This document shows positions 42,071 through 51,009 of a stretch of DNA of 64,000 nucleotides, piece by piece. Below the pieces are notes generated by a model, which ran no database searches, was not told the DNA's origin, and saw only the letters and a program-made list of their open reading frames with translations. This DNA comes from JANNSO01 sp964485395 (lineage in GTDB: Bacteria > Spirochaetota > Spirochaetia > Treponematales > UBA12059). The stretch lies in the NCBI GenBank assembly GCA_964485395.1, contig CAZAJF010000014.1, positions 1 to 64,000 of the forward strand. Reading direction: 5' to 3'. A program made the translations under genes and the position numbers. Position 1 is the stretch's first letter; each line of letters opens with the position of its first letter.

Positions 42071-43858
42071 TTAGTTCTTATCCACAGCGCCGAACTTGCA
42101 TACCTTGAAGCACTCGCCGCACTTGATACACTTCGACGAATCGATGGTGTACTTGTCGACCTTGCTGCCGGGAATACAGTTGACGGGACACTTGCGGGCA
42201 CAGAGGCCGCAACCGATGCACTTGTCCTTGTTTACCGAGAATACGACGAGGCTCTTGCACTTGCCGGAGCGGCATTTGTGGTCCTTGATGTGCTCGAGAT
42301 ACACGTCGCGGAAGTGCTTGATGGTCGACAGCGTCGGATTTGGCGCGGATTGCCCGAGACCGCAGAGAGCGGCGCGCTTCATGGCGGAGCCGATTTTCTG
42401 AAGCTTCTCGAGGTCGTCTTCCGTGCCGACGCCCTGGGTTATCTTGTCCAGGATGTCATGCATCTGGGCGGTACCGATTCGGCAGGGCGAGCATTTACCG
42501 CAGGATTCGTCCACGCAGAATTCCATGTAGAACCTGGAAACGTCCACGACGCAATCGTCTTCGTCCATAACGATAAGACCACCGGAACCCATCATGGAGC
42601 CGAGCTTCGTAAGGCTCTCGTAATCTATGGGGGTATCGAGGTTCTCGGCGGTGATGATGCCGCCCGACGGTCCGCCGGTCTGGGCGCCGATGAACTTCTT
42701 GCCGCTCTTTATGCCGCCGCCGATATCGTAGATGATGTCGCGCAGGGTTGTTCCCATGGGAACTTCGACCAGCCCGGAATTCTTGATCTTGCCGGTAAGC
42801 GCGAACACCTTGGTTCCCTTGGAGGTTTCGGTTCCGATCTTCGCGAACCAGGCGCCGCCTTTGGTAAGGATAACGGGAACGCTTGCCCAGGTTTCAACGT
42901 TGTTGATTACGGTCGGTTTTCCCCAGAGGCCTTTGATGGCCGGGAAGGGAGGACGGGGCATAGGCATACCGCGGTTGCCTTCCACCGACTGCAGGAGCGC
43001 CGTTTCCTCGCCGCAGACGAAAGCGCCTGCGCCTAAGCGAATCTCGATGTCGAAGCTAAAGTCCGATCCCAGGATTTTGTCGCCGAGGAGGCCGTATTCG
43101 CGTGCCTGCTTGAGCGCTATCTTGAGGCGCTCGATTGCCAGAGGATATTCCGCGCGGATGTAGACGAAGCCTTTGGTCGCACCGATGGTGTATCCGCAGA
43201 TAGCCATGGCTTCGATTACCGAGTGGGGGTCGCCTTCAACCGTGGAGCGATCCATATATGCTCCCGGATCGCCTTCGTCGGCATTGCACACCACGTATTT
43301 CTGATCAGATACCGGGCCGCGGGAGAATTCCCACTTGCGCCAGGTCGGGAAACCCGCGCCGCCGCGCCCGCGAAGGCCGGAAATCTTGAGCTCGTTGATC
43401 ACGTCTTCGGGTTTCATTTCGAATACGGCTTTTTCGAGACCGGCATAGCCGTCGCGCGCGATGTATTCGTCGATGTTTTCCGGATTGATGATACCGCAGT
43501 TGCGGAGGACGATTCGGTACTGCTTCTGGTAGAAACCGATGTCTTCCACCTTGAGGCGGTCTTTCTGGGTATCGTCCGTGTACAGGAGGCGTTTTACCTC
43601 GCGACCCTTGATTATCTGCTCGGAAATTATTTCCTTGGCATCCTCGGGTTTTACTTCCACGTAGAATGATTCGGCGGGCAGGACTTTTACGATGGGACCC
43701 TTCTCGCAGAAACCGAAACAGCCGGTCTTGACTATCTGGACATCATTGCTGACGCCTTGCGCTTCGGCTTGCGCGTGAAGCTCTTTGAATATGCCGTCGG
43801 CTTTGCTGGACTCGCAGCCCGTGCCGCCGCATACCAGAATGAATTGCTTATACGCCAT
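42071..43858 (-). CDS. hydB: NuoF-like flavin/Fe-S subunit of the hydrogenase
   Basis: The 595-residue subunit starts at the ATG at 43858; the open frame extends upstream to 44047 through the previous gene. An N-terminal thioredoxin-like [2Fe-2S] domain (about 1-90) is followed by the FMN/NAD(P)H-binding part (GRGGAGFPTWRKW, NADEGDPGAYMDR). The NuoF [4Fe-4S] motif ESCGKCSPCRIG is next, and a C-terminal pair of [4Fe-4S] ferredoxin clusters comes last. It takes electrons from or to NAD(P)H and ferredoxin for HydA. It lies 14 bases ahead of hydA. Confidence 0.93.
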   Translation of the reverse strand: MAYKQFILVCGGTGCESSKADGIFKELHAQAEAQGVSNDVQIVKTGCFGFCEKGPIVKVLPAESFYVEVKPEDAKEIISEQIIKGREVKRLLYTDDTQKDRLKVEDIGFYQKQYRIVLRNCGIINPENIDEYIARDGYAGLEKAVFEMKPEDVINELKISGLRGRGGAGFPTWRKWEFSRGPVSDQKYVVCNADEGDPGAYMDRSTVEGDPHSVIEAMAICGYTIGATKGFVYIRAEYPLAIERLKIALKQAREYGLLGDKILGSDFSFDIEIRLGAGAFVCGEETALLQSVEGNRGMPMPRPPFPAIKGLWGKPTVINNVETWASVPVILTKGGAWFAKIGTETSKGTKVFALTGKIKNSGLVEVPMGTTLRDIIYDIGGGIKSGKKFIGAQTGGPSGGIITAENLDTPIDYESLTKLGSMMGSGGLIVMDEDDCVVDVSRFYMEFCVDESCGKCSPCRIGTAQMHDILDKITQGVGTEDDLEKLQKIGSAMKRAALCGLGQSAPNPTLSTIKHFRDVYLEHIKDHKCRSGKCKSLVVFSVNKDKCIGCGLCARKCPVNCIPGSKVDKYTIDSSKCIKCGECFKVCKFGAVDKN

Positions 43859-43875
43859 GGTATGGAGCCTCCGAA

Positions 43876-44271
43876 TTATTTCTTGACGATATCGACCGCG
43901 GGGCGGTCGTATATATAACCGTTGACAAGTTTCCTGTCCACGATATGCTTGCGAACGATATCGGCGGCAACCGCCGCGTCTACCCTGCCGTAAATGGTCG
44001 CGGGCATGCCCGGTACGATTACTTCTACGGTGGGTTCCACGTGGCAAAGTCCCATGCAGCCTGTCTGGCGGATGATGACGTTTGCGGTCACGTTATGCGC
44101 GTCCACGGCCTTGACGATTGCGTCAAAAGCGACTTTTGCGCCGGCAGCGATACCGCAGGTACCCATACCCACGATAACCTGTATTTCTTTTCCTTCCACC
44201 TCGCGGCGGGTCATATCGCCCTTTTTCTCCTCGCGGAGCTTGCGGAGCTGGTCCAAGGTCATCTTAGCCAT
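43876..44271 (-). CDS. HndB-like thioredoxin-fold [2Fe-2S] protein
   Basis: The 131-residue protein has the HndB/thioredoxin-like ferredoxin pattern: VGMGTCGIAAGAKV, then RQTGCMGLCHVEP, VEVIVPG and a C-terminal helix. Three cysteines are visible, as in HndB of NADP-reducing hydrogenases. It probably relays electrons between the flavin subunit and other partners. The ATG follows AGGAGGAGATAGTATACT. It sits 17 bases ahead of hydB. Confidence 0.85.
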   Translation of the reverse strand: MAKMTLDQLRKLREEKKGDMTRREVEGKEIQVIVGMGTCGIAAGAKVAFDAIVKAVDAHNVTANVIIRQTGCMGLCHVEPTVEVIVPGMPATIYGRVDAAVAADIVRKHIVDRKLVNGYIYDRPAVDIVKK

Positions 44272-44346
44272 AGTATACTATCTCCTCCTGGAAAACATTT
44301 CATGACAATTTCAATCGCGGTTTACCCGCAGCTAAAATTCCGTTTT

Positions 44347-44910
44347 CTACGCGCCGTATTCCTGCGAATCGTCGCTCTCCTGCGATACGAGAAACTCCCT
44401 CGCCAGCAACAGTGCGCCGGCATCGGTCAATTCACCGACGGCATCCACGAGCTCGGAACGGGTAATCCCGTAGGAAACTCCCCGAGCCTTGTCTCGCCGC
44501 TCTATCGCAAGATCGTAATCACCGTCAAAGCACATAATGGACAGAAACAATCCCGGCAGATCCCCCAAGGGCGGCGTGTCGATATTATCCAGCGGAAAAC
44601 CGAATTTGAACCTCGTCCCCACCCCGAGAGCGGAAACCAGTTCGTGCCATCCGCCGGCTTGATCAAGCGCTTGGATTAAAAACGGTATCCCAAGCCCGAC
44701 TTTTCGCCTGGCATGCTTGATGCCATCGGTAAAAAAAGGATCCCGAACGCGCGCAAGCGTAGCCTCGTCCATCCCTTTGCCGTTATCGTCTATTTCGATT
44801 TCCAGCTGTCCATTATCTTCCACTACACGCACCGTAATTCGATTCGCGCCGGCCTCTACCGAATTCTGGGTAAGGTCGAGCAGGAAATCGCATACGGTAC
44901 AATGCACCAA
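44347..44910 (-). CDS. Stand-alone HATPase domain protein in the hydrogenase operon
   Basis: The 187-residue protein has a GHKL ATPase fold: N-box LLDLTQNSVEAGA, G1 box DDNGKGM and G2 box VGLGIP. There is no dimerisation/phospho-His domain ahead of it, so it is not an ordinary histidine kinase; anti-sigma-type kinases look similar. The C-terminal half (about 120-187) is helical and unfamiliar. The start is TTG at 44910 or GTG at 44907, just after the nuoE-like stop (AAGG site). Similar genes sit in other HydABC operons; the role is unproven. Confidence 0.75.
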   Translation of the reverse strand: MVHCTVCDFLLDLTQNSVEAGANRITVRVVEDNGQLEIEIDDNGKGMDEATLARVRDPFFTDGIKHARRKVGLGIPFLIQALDQAGGWHELVSALGVGTRFKFGFPLDNIDTPPLGDLPGLFLSIMCFDGDYDLAIERRDKARGVSYGITRSELVDAVGELTDAGALLLAREFLVSQESDDSQEYGA

Positions 44911-44911
44911 A

Positions 44912-45391
44912 TCAACCTTGTTTCTGGTACTTCGCGATTATTTCGGCAACCTGCTCTTTAGCGAGCTTACCATAGACTTCGTCACCTACCATCAAGACAG
45001 GGGCAAGTCCACAACAGCCTACGCAGCGCACAGCATCGATGGAGAACATACCATCGGGAGTAACCTCGCTGCCCTTTACGCCGAGAATGCCTTCGGCCTC
45101 ATCAATAAGCTGCTGGCCGCCCTTAAGATAACAGGCAGTACCCATGCAGATGGCGATGCGGTGCTTGCCCGGCTTCGTCGTCTTGAAGTAGTGATAGAAC
45201 GTGATGACACCGTAAATCTTGGCAAACGGTATGTTAAGATCCCAGGAAAGACGCTCGGCGGCTTCCCGTGGTATGTAAGTAAACTCATGCTGGACGCGGT
45301 GCAGAATCATTATCAGATTCCCCGGCTTGTCTTTCCATTCTTGCACGAAGTTCTCGAGATCTTTAGAAAACGCAATCTTACTGACTGCCAT
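44912..45391 (-). CDS. hydC: NuoE-like [2Fe-2S] subunit of the hydrogenase
   Basis: The 159-residue subunit has the NuoE/HydC pattern. An N-terminal helical bundle (residues 1-75) includes IPFAKIYGVITFYHYF. The [2Fe-2S] site uses CX4C (CMGTAC) and CX3C (CVGCC). It passes electrons to the NuoF-like subunit. The ATG follows GAGGAGGTACGC. It is the first gene of the operon behind a good sigma-70 promoter. Confidence 0.93.
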   Translation of the reverse strand: MAVSKIAFSKDLENFVQEWKDKPGNLIMILHRVQHEFTYIPREAAERLSWDLNIPFAKIYGVITFYHYFKTTKPGKHRIAICMGTACYLKGGQQLIDEAEGILGVKGSEVTPDGMFSIDAVRCVGCCGLAPVLMVGDEVYGKLAKEQVAEIIAKYQKQG

Positions 45392-45437
45392 GCGTACCTC
45401 CTCATAGATAAAAAAATACCGATATACGAACTACCAG

Positions 45438-45466
45438 ATTGTAGCCCAGCGAAAAAAAAAAGACAA
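45438..45466 (-). promoter_or_regulatory. Promoter of the hydrogenase operon
   Basis: On the minus strand TTGTCT (45466-45461) and TACAAT (45443-45438) are exactly 17 bases apart, and the spacer begins with a T-tract. The ATG of the first gene is about 47 bases downstream. The rest of 45392-45671 is AT-rich intergenic DNA with no gene I can support. Confidence 0.65.
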
Positions 45467-45671
45467 GCACAGTGGGGCGAAAAGAGGCTAAAATTCAACT
45501 TAATTTCAACTATTAAAACATTAGTTTTCATAGTTGAATCTCCATACTGGATAAATCAAGTTTTTTAAAAAGAAAAAACATATCGTAATCGATAAAATGC
45601 TAATACTTTTATATATTTTGTCAAATGAAAGAACGTTGTATTTTGGCCTTTTTTCTGTTACTATTGTGACC

Positions 45672-47219
45672 ATGCTTGAAAAGTTAATCTTCGATATATT
45701 ACTTACCGGCGAAGCTTGGTTTTGGCTAAGCCTCCTGATTTCAGGACTGATAATCACCACAATCAGAAAACGCGGAAAACACTACGCTCCCTTACTTGCG
45801 TTTTGCACACTTATTCTCGTAATCAGGGCCATGCCGCTCTTTACGCCCCTTATCCCAGAAGCCGCCCGCGCGGCCATCGCAGGTTTTACCCAATCCAAAC
45901 TCTTTCTGTTATTTACTCTTTCAAGCATGATTACCCTGCTATCGTGGAGCGCCTACATCAATTGCGACGAACGACTTCCCCGCTGGTGGCTTGTTTGCAT
46001 GCTAGGCATCAATCTTTCCATCGCCGCAGGTTCCGCCGCTATCTTCGCATTGGCCGTCCCGCTTCCCGCAATCGCTATCCAGGCAGGACTCCTCCTGCAA
46101 TGCATTACGGTGGTTTCCATCCCGGTCATGCTCATCATTCTAACCCGCCCGATACGCGGCAATTGGTTTTTGATAGCCAGCAGCTTCCTGCTCACGGCCA
46201 TCGGCACCATGAACCTGATTTCGGGAATAGTTCAAATACCCGCCCAATTTCATATCTTAGTCGCCCTCCTCGAGCATATCGCGCTTTCGCTCGCGGCGTT
46301 CTTCCCGGTAATCGTATCCCTGCTGGAACTGGCCATCCATTCCCGCGAGGACACCGTCATAGACGATTACGTGACCAATATGAAGAACTCGGTACGGCGG
46401 TTCATCCCCGATGAATTCCTTCATCATCTGTCCCGCGAGTCATTCACCGAACTTCAGCTCGGCGATCACATAAAAAAAGACATGACGATTTTCTTTTCGG
46501 ACATCCGCGCTTTCACGGAACTGTCGGAACAGTTGACGCCCGAAGAAAGCTTCATGTTCATCAATTCCTACCTCTCGCGCATGGTACCGCTTATCAACTC
46601 GAACAAGGGTTTCGTGGACAAGTACATGGGAGACGGCATCATGGCCCTGTTCGCCGAAAACGGCGGGGCCGACGATGCCGTTACGGCCGCGGTGGAGATG
46701 CAAACGAAGATCAGCGAGTACAACGGTCACCGGGCAAAAATGGGATACCGCGCCATCGGGCTCGGCGTTGGCATCCACACCGGCACGCTCATGCTGGGCA
46801 TCGTAGGCATACCGGACCGCATGGAAGGCACGGTTATTTCCGATTCGGTAAATTTATCTTCACGCCTACAGAGCATCGCGAAGGCTTTCAACCTCGCCAT
46901 CGTGATCAGCGAGGCTACGTTCATGAACCTGTCCGATCCGGGCAAATATAAATACCGGTTCATCGGGAAGGTACGGGTAAAGGGGAAGGACGCCCCGGTA
47001 TCGGTCTTTGAGATTTTCAACGGCCTGCCTCAAGAACTGTTCGACCGCAAGATGCGCTCGAATACTTTTTTCGAGCAGGGCATGCTGGCCTATTATCAAA
47101 AGGATTTTTCGGAAGGCCTCTTCTACTTCAAGCGCGCACTCGAATCCGTGCCCGAGGACGGGGCAGCCCGCTTCTACCTCGAAACCTGCCTGCGAAAAAC
47201 GATAATAATAAAAGAATAA
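45672..47219 (+). CDS. Membrane-bound class III adenylate cyclase with TPR-like tail
   Basis: The protein has about 515 residues and six to seven transmembrane helices (1-230). A class III cyclase domain follows (about 270-450), then a short TPR-like tail (about 465-510). The active site is canonical: FFSDIRAFT and GFVDKYMGDGIMALF with the purine-contacting Lys, then GTVISDSVNLSSRL. It should make cAMP. The start is uncertain; I chose the ATG at 45672, which puts the first helix near the N-terminus, but 45597 is possible. It is divergent from the hydrogenase operon. Confidence 0.85.
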   Translation: MLEKLIFDILLTGEAWFWLSLLISGLIITTIRKRGKHYAPLLAFCTLILVIRAMPLFTPLIPEAARAAIAGFTQSKLFLLFTLSSMITLLSWSAYINCDERLPRWWLVCMLGINLSIAAGSAAIFALAVPLPAIAIQAGLLLQCITVVSIPVMLIILTRPIRGNWFLIASSFLLTAIGTMNLISGIVQIPAQFHILVALLEHIALSLAAFFPVIVSLLELAIHSREDTVIDDYVTNMKNSVRRFIPDEFLHHLSRESFTELQLGDHIKKDMTIFFSDIRAFTELSEQLTPEESFMFINSYLSRMVPLINSNKGFVDKYMGDGIMALFAENGGADDAVTAAVEMQTKISEYNGHRAKMGYRAIGLGVGIHTGTLMLGIVGIPDRMEGTVISDSVNLSSRLQSIAKAFNLAIVISEATFMNLSDPGKYKYRFIGKVRVKGKDAPVSVFEIFNGLPQELFDRKMRSNTFFEQGMLAYYQKDFSEGLFYFKRALESVPEDGAARFYLETCLRKTIIIKE

Positions 47220-47310
47220 CAATAGCCTTTCGGCCTTCCCCCACTCGCCGTATTGGTTCGTCGCACGCAATACCCATTGGCGCGATGCTTACGATACCTT
47301 CCTGCACTAA

Positions 47311-47346
47311 AAAAAAGCTTCCGCCCGGCAGCGAGCCGAACGGAAG
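47311..47346 (-). terminator. Terminator of the LPP20-like lipoprotein gene
   Basis: A stem GCTTCCG/CGGAAGC with an internal GC-rich hairpin (47316-47346) is followed on the minus strand by eight T complementary to 47308-47315. It lies 27 bases past the lipoprotein stop. Confidence 0.75.
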
Positions 47347-47372
47347 CCTTTGACGGATACGATATAAATCAG

Positions 47373-48842
47373 TTACGGCAGATTTGCCATTATATCCTTG
47401 CCCGCCACATCGCGGCTAACTTGCAGCATCGCGGCGCGACGAGCGGCAGCTTCATCGTTTCCTACTGCGATACTCGTCTTTTCCGAACTGTACAGAATCA
47501 TGCCGGTAGCGAAATCGACGCATTTAACGACTAACCTGGCCGTGGCCTTCCACATGCTGCCGTCTTTTTCGGCAGAGTCGATTTTAGCCGTCCCGTAGAT
47601 AAACCGCTGAAGGCTGGGTGAATATTGCGTTTTGGCAAGCGACAAAACCTGGGCGTCATTCATGCCCACGATCGCGGCGCTGTCTATGGGAGCAAGGCCA
47701 GCCTTGAATTTTTCTTTCGCAAGCGCTTCGAACAAACCGCCTTGGGCAATATTCGTGGAGGCAGCCTTGCCATCGTCCGTTAAATCGATGATGGAGACTC
47801 CGGTTGGCACCGTCCTGGCCGCAGAGATTATAAGATACTCAAAATCCACGAAACGCCTGGATAAGTCCTCAAAAAGCGCATCGGAATAGGCAACGAATTT
47901 TGAGGGGAGCTGATCGATGAGATCTTTGGTGGAATTCAAATTCAAGGAGACAGTGAGCTTGGCCTTACCGACAAAATCCGGCGCAGGCGGCGTAAAACTA
48001 ACGATTCCGTCCTTATCGGTCATGGCACGCTCTGTTTTCGTCACCACACGTCCGCTGGACTGCCGTTGATACACGACGAAAACCTCCGCGCCGGGAATCC
48101 CGGGAGCCGCATCTCCTTCTCCGAATACCAACTTGGCTTTGAACGGCTTAGGATATTCCTTGCCCAAATTAACCGACAGGGGGCTTTCCACGGAAATCAG
48201 CCGCAGTTTACCAAGAAGGCTGCGAGCTTTATTGACGTTACGCTCCATTTTTATGTCCGCATTATCGATTCCGGAACCCGAGGCTGCGATGGCCGCCTGC
48301 ACATAAAATTTTACTGCATCGAACCAACGGCCTTCGGATGAGGCAGCATCGCCGGAACCTTCAGGTTTGGAAACGGCATCTTCCTGTTCTTTGAAGACCG
48401 CTGCGATCCGGGCTTTTTCTTTATTCAGATCGGCGGTTTGATAGGAGGCGAGAATGTAGACGGTTATCGAACCGCTGGGATCTTTAGCCTCATACTTTTC
48501 TTTGATCATAAAACCGGATAGCCGTCCGGTTGACTGGGAGCGAACGGTCTGCACTATGTCAGCCTGATATGACTCGAGCGTAGCCTTTGCGGTTGCCGTC
48601 GAGTCGACTGAAATCTTGGCGCCTATGAAATTCATTATCGTTGCGACAAGATTGGCCGTCGCATCATCCGTTGCCTTGGCGACATTGCCGGCACCGGCGG
48701 AAGAATAGCCCACAAAATATGTATTCGTGGCATCGGGAGCAGGCGGATTAAGCGTCCATTCAGGAGCCTTAACAGGCTTGGGCTGCGAAACACATGAAAT
48801 AATCGCCAATGAAAAAACCAATATCGATGCCACTTTACGCAT
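47373..48842 (-). CDS. LPP20-like lipoprotein with C-terminal LpoB/CsgG-like region
   Basis: The 489-residue lipoprotein starts at the ATG at 48842. Its signal ends at AIISC. Residues about 20-135 follow the LPP20 pattern (PEWTLNPPAPDATNTYFVGY, then an Ala-rich helix). A beta-rich insert lies at about 210-290. The C-terminal region (about 330-489), with CVDFATGMILYSSEKTS, resembles the LpoB/CsgG-like fold seen in envelope lipoproteins. It probably sits in the outer membrane or periplasm. It is first in a set of four lipoproteins on this strand. Function unknown. Confidence 0.65.
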   Translation of the reverse strand: MRKVASILVFSLAIISCVSQPKPVKAPEWTLNPPAPDATNTYFVGYSSAGAGNVAKATDDATANLVATIMNFIGAKISVDSTATAKATLESYQADIVQTVRSQSTGRLSGFMIKEKYEAKDPSGSITVYILASYQTADLNKEKARIAAVFKEQEDAVSKPEGSGDAASSEGRWFDAVKFYVQAAIAASGSGIDNADIKMERNVNKARSLLGKLRLISVESPLSVNLGKEYPKPFKAKLVFGEGDAAPGIPGAEVFVVYQRQSSGRVVTKTERAMTDKDGIVSFTPPAPDFVGKAKLTVSLNLNSTKDLIDQLPSKFVAYSDALFEDLSRRFVDFEYLIISAARTVPTGVSIIDLTDDGKAASTNIAQGGLFEALAKEKFKAGLAPIDSAAIVGMNDAQVLSLAKTQYSPSLQRFIYGTAKIDSAEKDGSMWKATARLVVKCVDFATGMILYSSEKTSIAVGNDEAAARRAAMLQVSRDVAGKDIMANLP

Positions 48843-48967
48843 AAGAATAAACCTCCAAATAATTGATTTATGCAATTCCTCGAATAACCAGGTACAAGTC
48901 CCTTTCAACAAGGCATTCCGAAAGCGAGCCTTTCCGGCCTGCTTTCGCAATCCCCTGATAAATAATC

Positions 48968-48998
48968 AAAAGGCATCCCTGTTGGGGATGCCTTTTTT
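48968..48998. terminator. Terminator downstream of the lipoprotein at 49012
   Basis: GGCATCCC (48972-48979) and GGGATGCC (48985-48992) form an 8-bp stem, extended by AAAA/TTTT pairs. The minus strand continues TTTTGATTATTT, ending transcripts of the gene at 49012-49671. The plus strand has six T, so it could work both ways. Confidence 0.75.
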
Positions 48999-49011
48999 CA
49001 ACGACTATAGA

Positions 49012-49671
49012 TCAGAATCCTTCGTAGAAGGCTCCCTGCACAGCATCCATTGCACGCTGTTTTTCGGCAGTCTTCGGCTCGTTCGCAGCTTCGCCGCTCA
49101 TTATTTTCTTGAGCTGCTCGTCGAGCACGGTTTTGTCGATGGTATAAAGCTGGATAAGCCTGTACTCATCTTTGTCCCAGGTTTTCTTTCCATCGGGTTT
49201 GTACCAGCGGATCTGAACCCACCAGTCCGCAGCTTTCAGGTAGCCGGAGACTTTGGCTTCGGAAACGCTTTTTACGACGCGTTCCATGTATGTCTCTATT
49301 TTATCTTTGTCGCCGACTTGAGCGCCGGCAAAAGCGTCTTTTACGCGAATCGACAAAAAGCGAGATACTTCGGTATCCGCATTCAGCCTCTGCGCAGCCA
49401 AATTGACGCCGTCAAGACTCTGTCCGCTTACTTCAACGATGAAAACATACTTGTTCGCATAATCGGGAAGTTTCTCTACGGCTTTAGCGCCATTGAGGGA
49501 AGCTTCGATCCATGCCGGCGGCGTAACGACTCCGAGAGTAGTTCCCTTATGCTGCAGGATTTCAAAAGGTGCAATCGTCGGTACGACCGGCGGCGGGGTA
49601 GGCTTGCTTACGCATCCTACTACGCTAATGACGGCAAGCGCTACAAGAAGAACTGATAGTAACTTTTTCAC
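49012..49671 (-). CDS. LPP20-like lipoprotein
   Basis: The 219-residue lipoprotein starts at the GTG at 49671, preceded by AAGGAGGTTGTT. Its signal ends at SVVGC. A short Pro-rich linker follows, then a globular domain with TPPAWIEASLNGAKAVEKLP and an Ala-rich helix that resemble LPP20 proteins. An ADWWVQIRWYKPDG strand comes near the end. It has its own terminator and is probably a small envelope protein. Function unknown. Confidence 0.6.
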   Translation of the reverse strand: MKKLLSVLLVALAVISVVGCVSKPTPPPVVPTIAPFEILQHKGTTLGVVTPPAWIEASLNGAKAVEKLPDYANKYVFIVEVSGQSLDGVNLAAQRLNADTEVSRFLSIRVKDAFAGAQVGDKDKIETYMERVVKSVSEAKVSGYLKAADWWVQIRWYKPDGKKTWDKDEYRLIQLYTIDKTVLDEQLKKIMSGEAANEPKTAEKQRAMDAVQGAFYEGF

Positions 49672-49782
49672 AACAACCTCCTTAAAGGTTAAGCATGTAA
49701 TTATGGTCCTTTGCATTCAACCAAAGAACCTGTAGAACCAAACATAACGCATTATATTTAAAAATCAAGACAAAAACGGTAA

Positions 49783-50844
49783 TTACAGACCACTATTGAA
49801 AGTAAAAGCCTTTCCTCGGCTGAATACCAGCCTGATGTCATTCAAGCCGGCCCTCTCGGCGGCATCGTAAATCGCGTCTTCGATCTTATCTTTGGACTTG
49901 AACGAAAAAACATAGAGGACCGTGCTGGCGGGTGAATAGCTGCTCTGTTCGACAACGCGGACGTTTTTTGCCAACGCCCTGCGCAGTGCGCTTATAGCTC
50001 GGGAATCGGGAGTGTTCTGGATCGTTATCTCGTAGCGAACGCCTTGGGATAAAGAGTTCTTAACCAGCATCTTGGATTGCTCGACCATTTTAGGCATCGA
50101 GTTCCATACGGACCCCAGCGTGGCGGCAATCACGGCGCTGTTCGCCGTACCGTCCACGGAACGCACCGCGGGACTGGAAAAAGCCACGGACCCGAGCAAC
50201 TGGGACGTGGATGTGTCGAAAAGCTTCATCGATCCTTGCACGCTCGCCTGATAGATTCCGTTTTTTTGCTCTATCGTAGGCTTGAATGATACTTCCACAT
50301 AGATATCTGCATTGAATTTCTGCGCGATATACTGGATAAGGTCGATTGAACCGCCAGTCTCCGCCTGATATGCGGTCATCTGGTCTTTCTTGTTTTTCTC
50401 TATCTGCTCGGTATCGACGACCGTGAGTCCCAGTTTCTCGATTAGATAGCGATTAGCCTGGGCTACTGCGGATTTGGCGACGGGAGCCTCGATACCCGCT
50501 TTTTCGTCGTAATAAACCATGTACTGAAGCTTCGCTAAATAATTCGTAAGAAATGCTTCTTCTTCGGGGGTAAGCACTCCCGGTACGGCGGGGGCTACGT
50601 CGTTGGTGCTGGCGGTCGCGGCCGGCGGAGTCGTACTGGCGGCAGCGGTACCGGTAGAGGCGGGGGAAGTGGTAGCGGGGGCTGTAGGCACGCCGGTGAC
50701 CAATTCCTTTGCCCTGTCTTTACTTGCGGTATCGGCAGGCGTTTGTTGCCCGGAAGCCGTCTGCGGAGGAACAGGAGCTGGGGAACTTACGCAACTGGCC
50801 ATGAAAACCACGATAATCGCGATAAAAACAAAATACTTCTTCAT
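49783..50844 (-). CDS. Lipoprotein, possibly DUF6175-like
   Basis: The 353-residue lipoprotein has a signal ending at FMASC and a long Ala/Pro/Thr/Ser linker (about 22-90). Two alpha/beta domains follow. The first contains FNADIYVEVSFKPTIEQKNG, which resembles CsgG/LpoB/DUF6175-type domains. The C-terminal one (about 285-353) looks like a ferredoxin-like fold, with RYEITIQNTPDSRAIS and VLYVFSFKSKDKIEDA. I am unsure of the family. It is probably an outer-membrane-associated factor. Confidence 0.6.
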   Translation of the reverse strand: MKKYFVFIAIIVVFMASCVSSPAPVPPQTASGQQTPADTASKDRAKELVTGVPTAPATTSPASTGTAAASTTPPAATASTNDVAPAVPGVLTPEEEAFLTNYLAKLQYMVYYDEKAGIEAPVAKSAVAQANRYLIEKLGLTVVDTEQIEKNKKDQMTAYQAETGGSIDLIQYIAQKFNADIYVEVSFKPTIEQKNGIYQASVQGSMKLFDTSTSQLLGSVAFSSPAVRSVDGTANSAVIAATLGSVWNSMPKMVEQSKMLVKNSLSQGVRYEITIQNTPDSRAISALRRALAKNVRVVEQSSYSPASTVLYVFSFKSKDKIEDAIYDAAERAGLNDIRLVFSRGKAFTFNSGL

Positions 50845-51009
50845 GTATAACCTTCCTTGAACGCCAACCGGGAATTTCAGTTCTGCGTAACTGCTTGATT
50901 AAGCATAGCTCGATTATTTTGCAATTTCAAGGAAAGGAGGAAAATAAATAGATAATTAACCCAAGGGATTCTTGGATAACTCAGGGGAGCAAAAGCTGTG
51001 TATTTTTCT

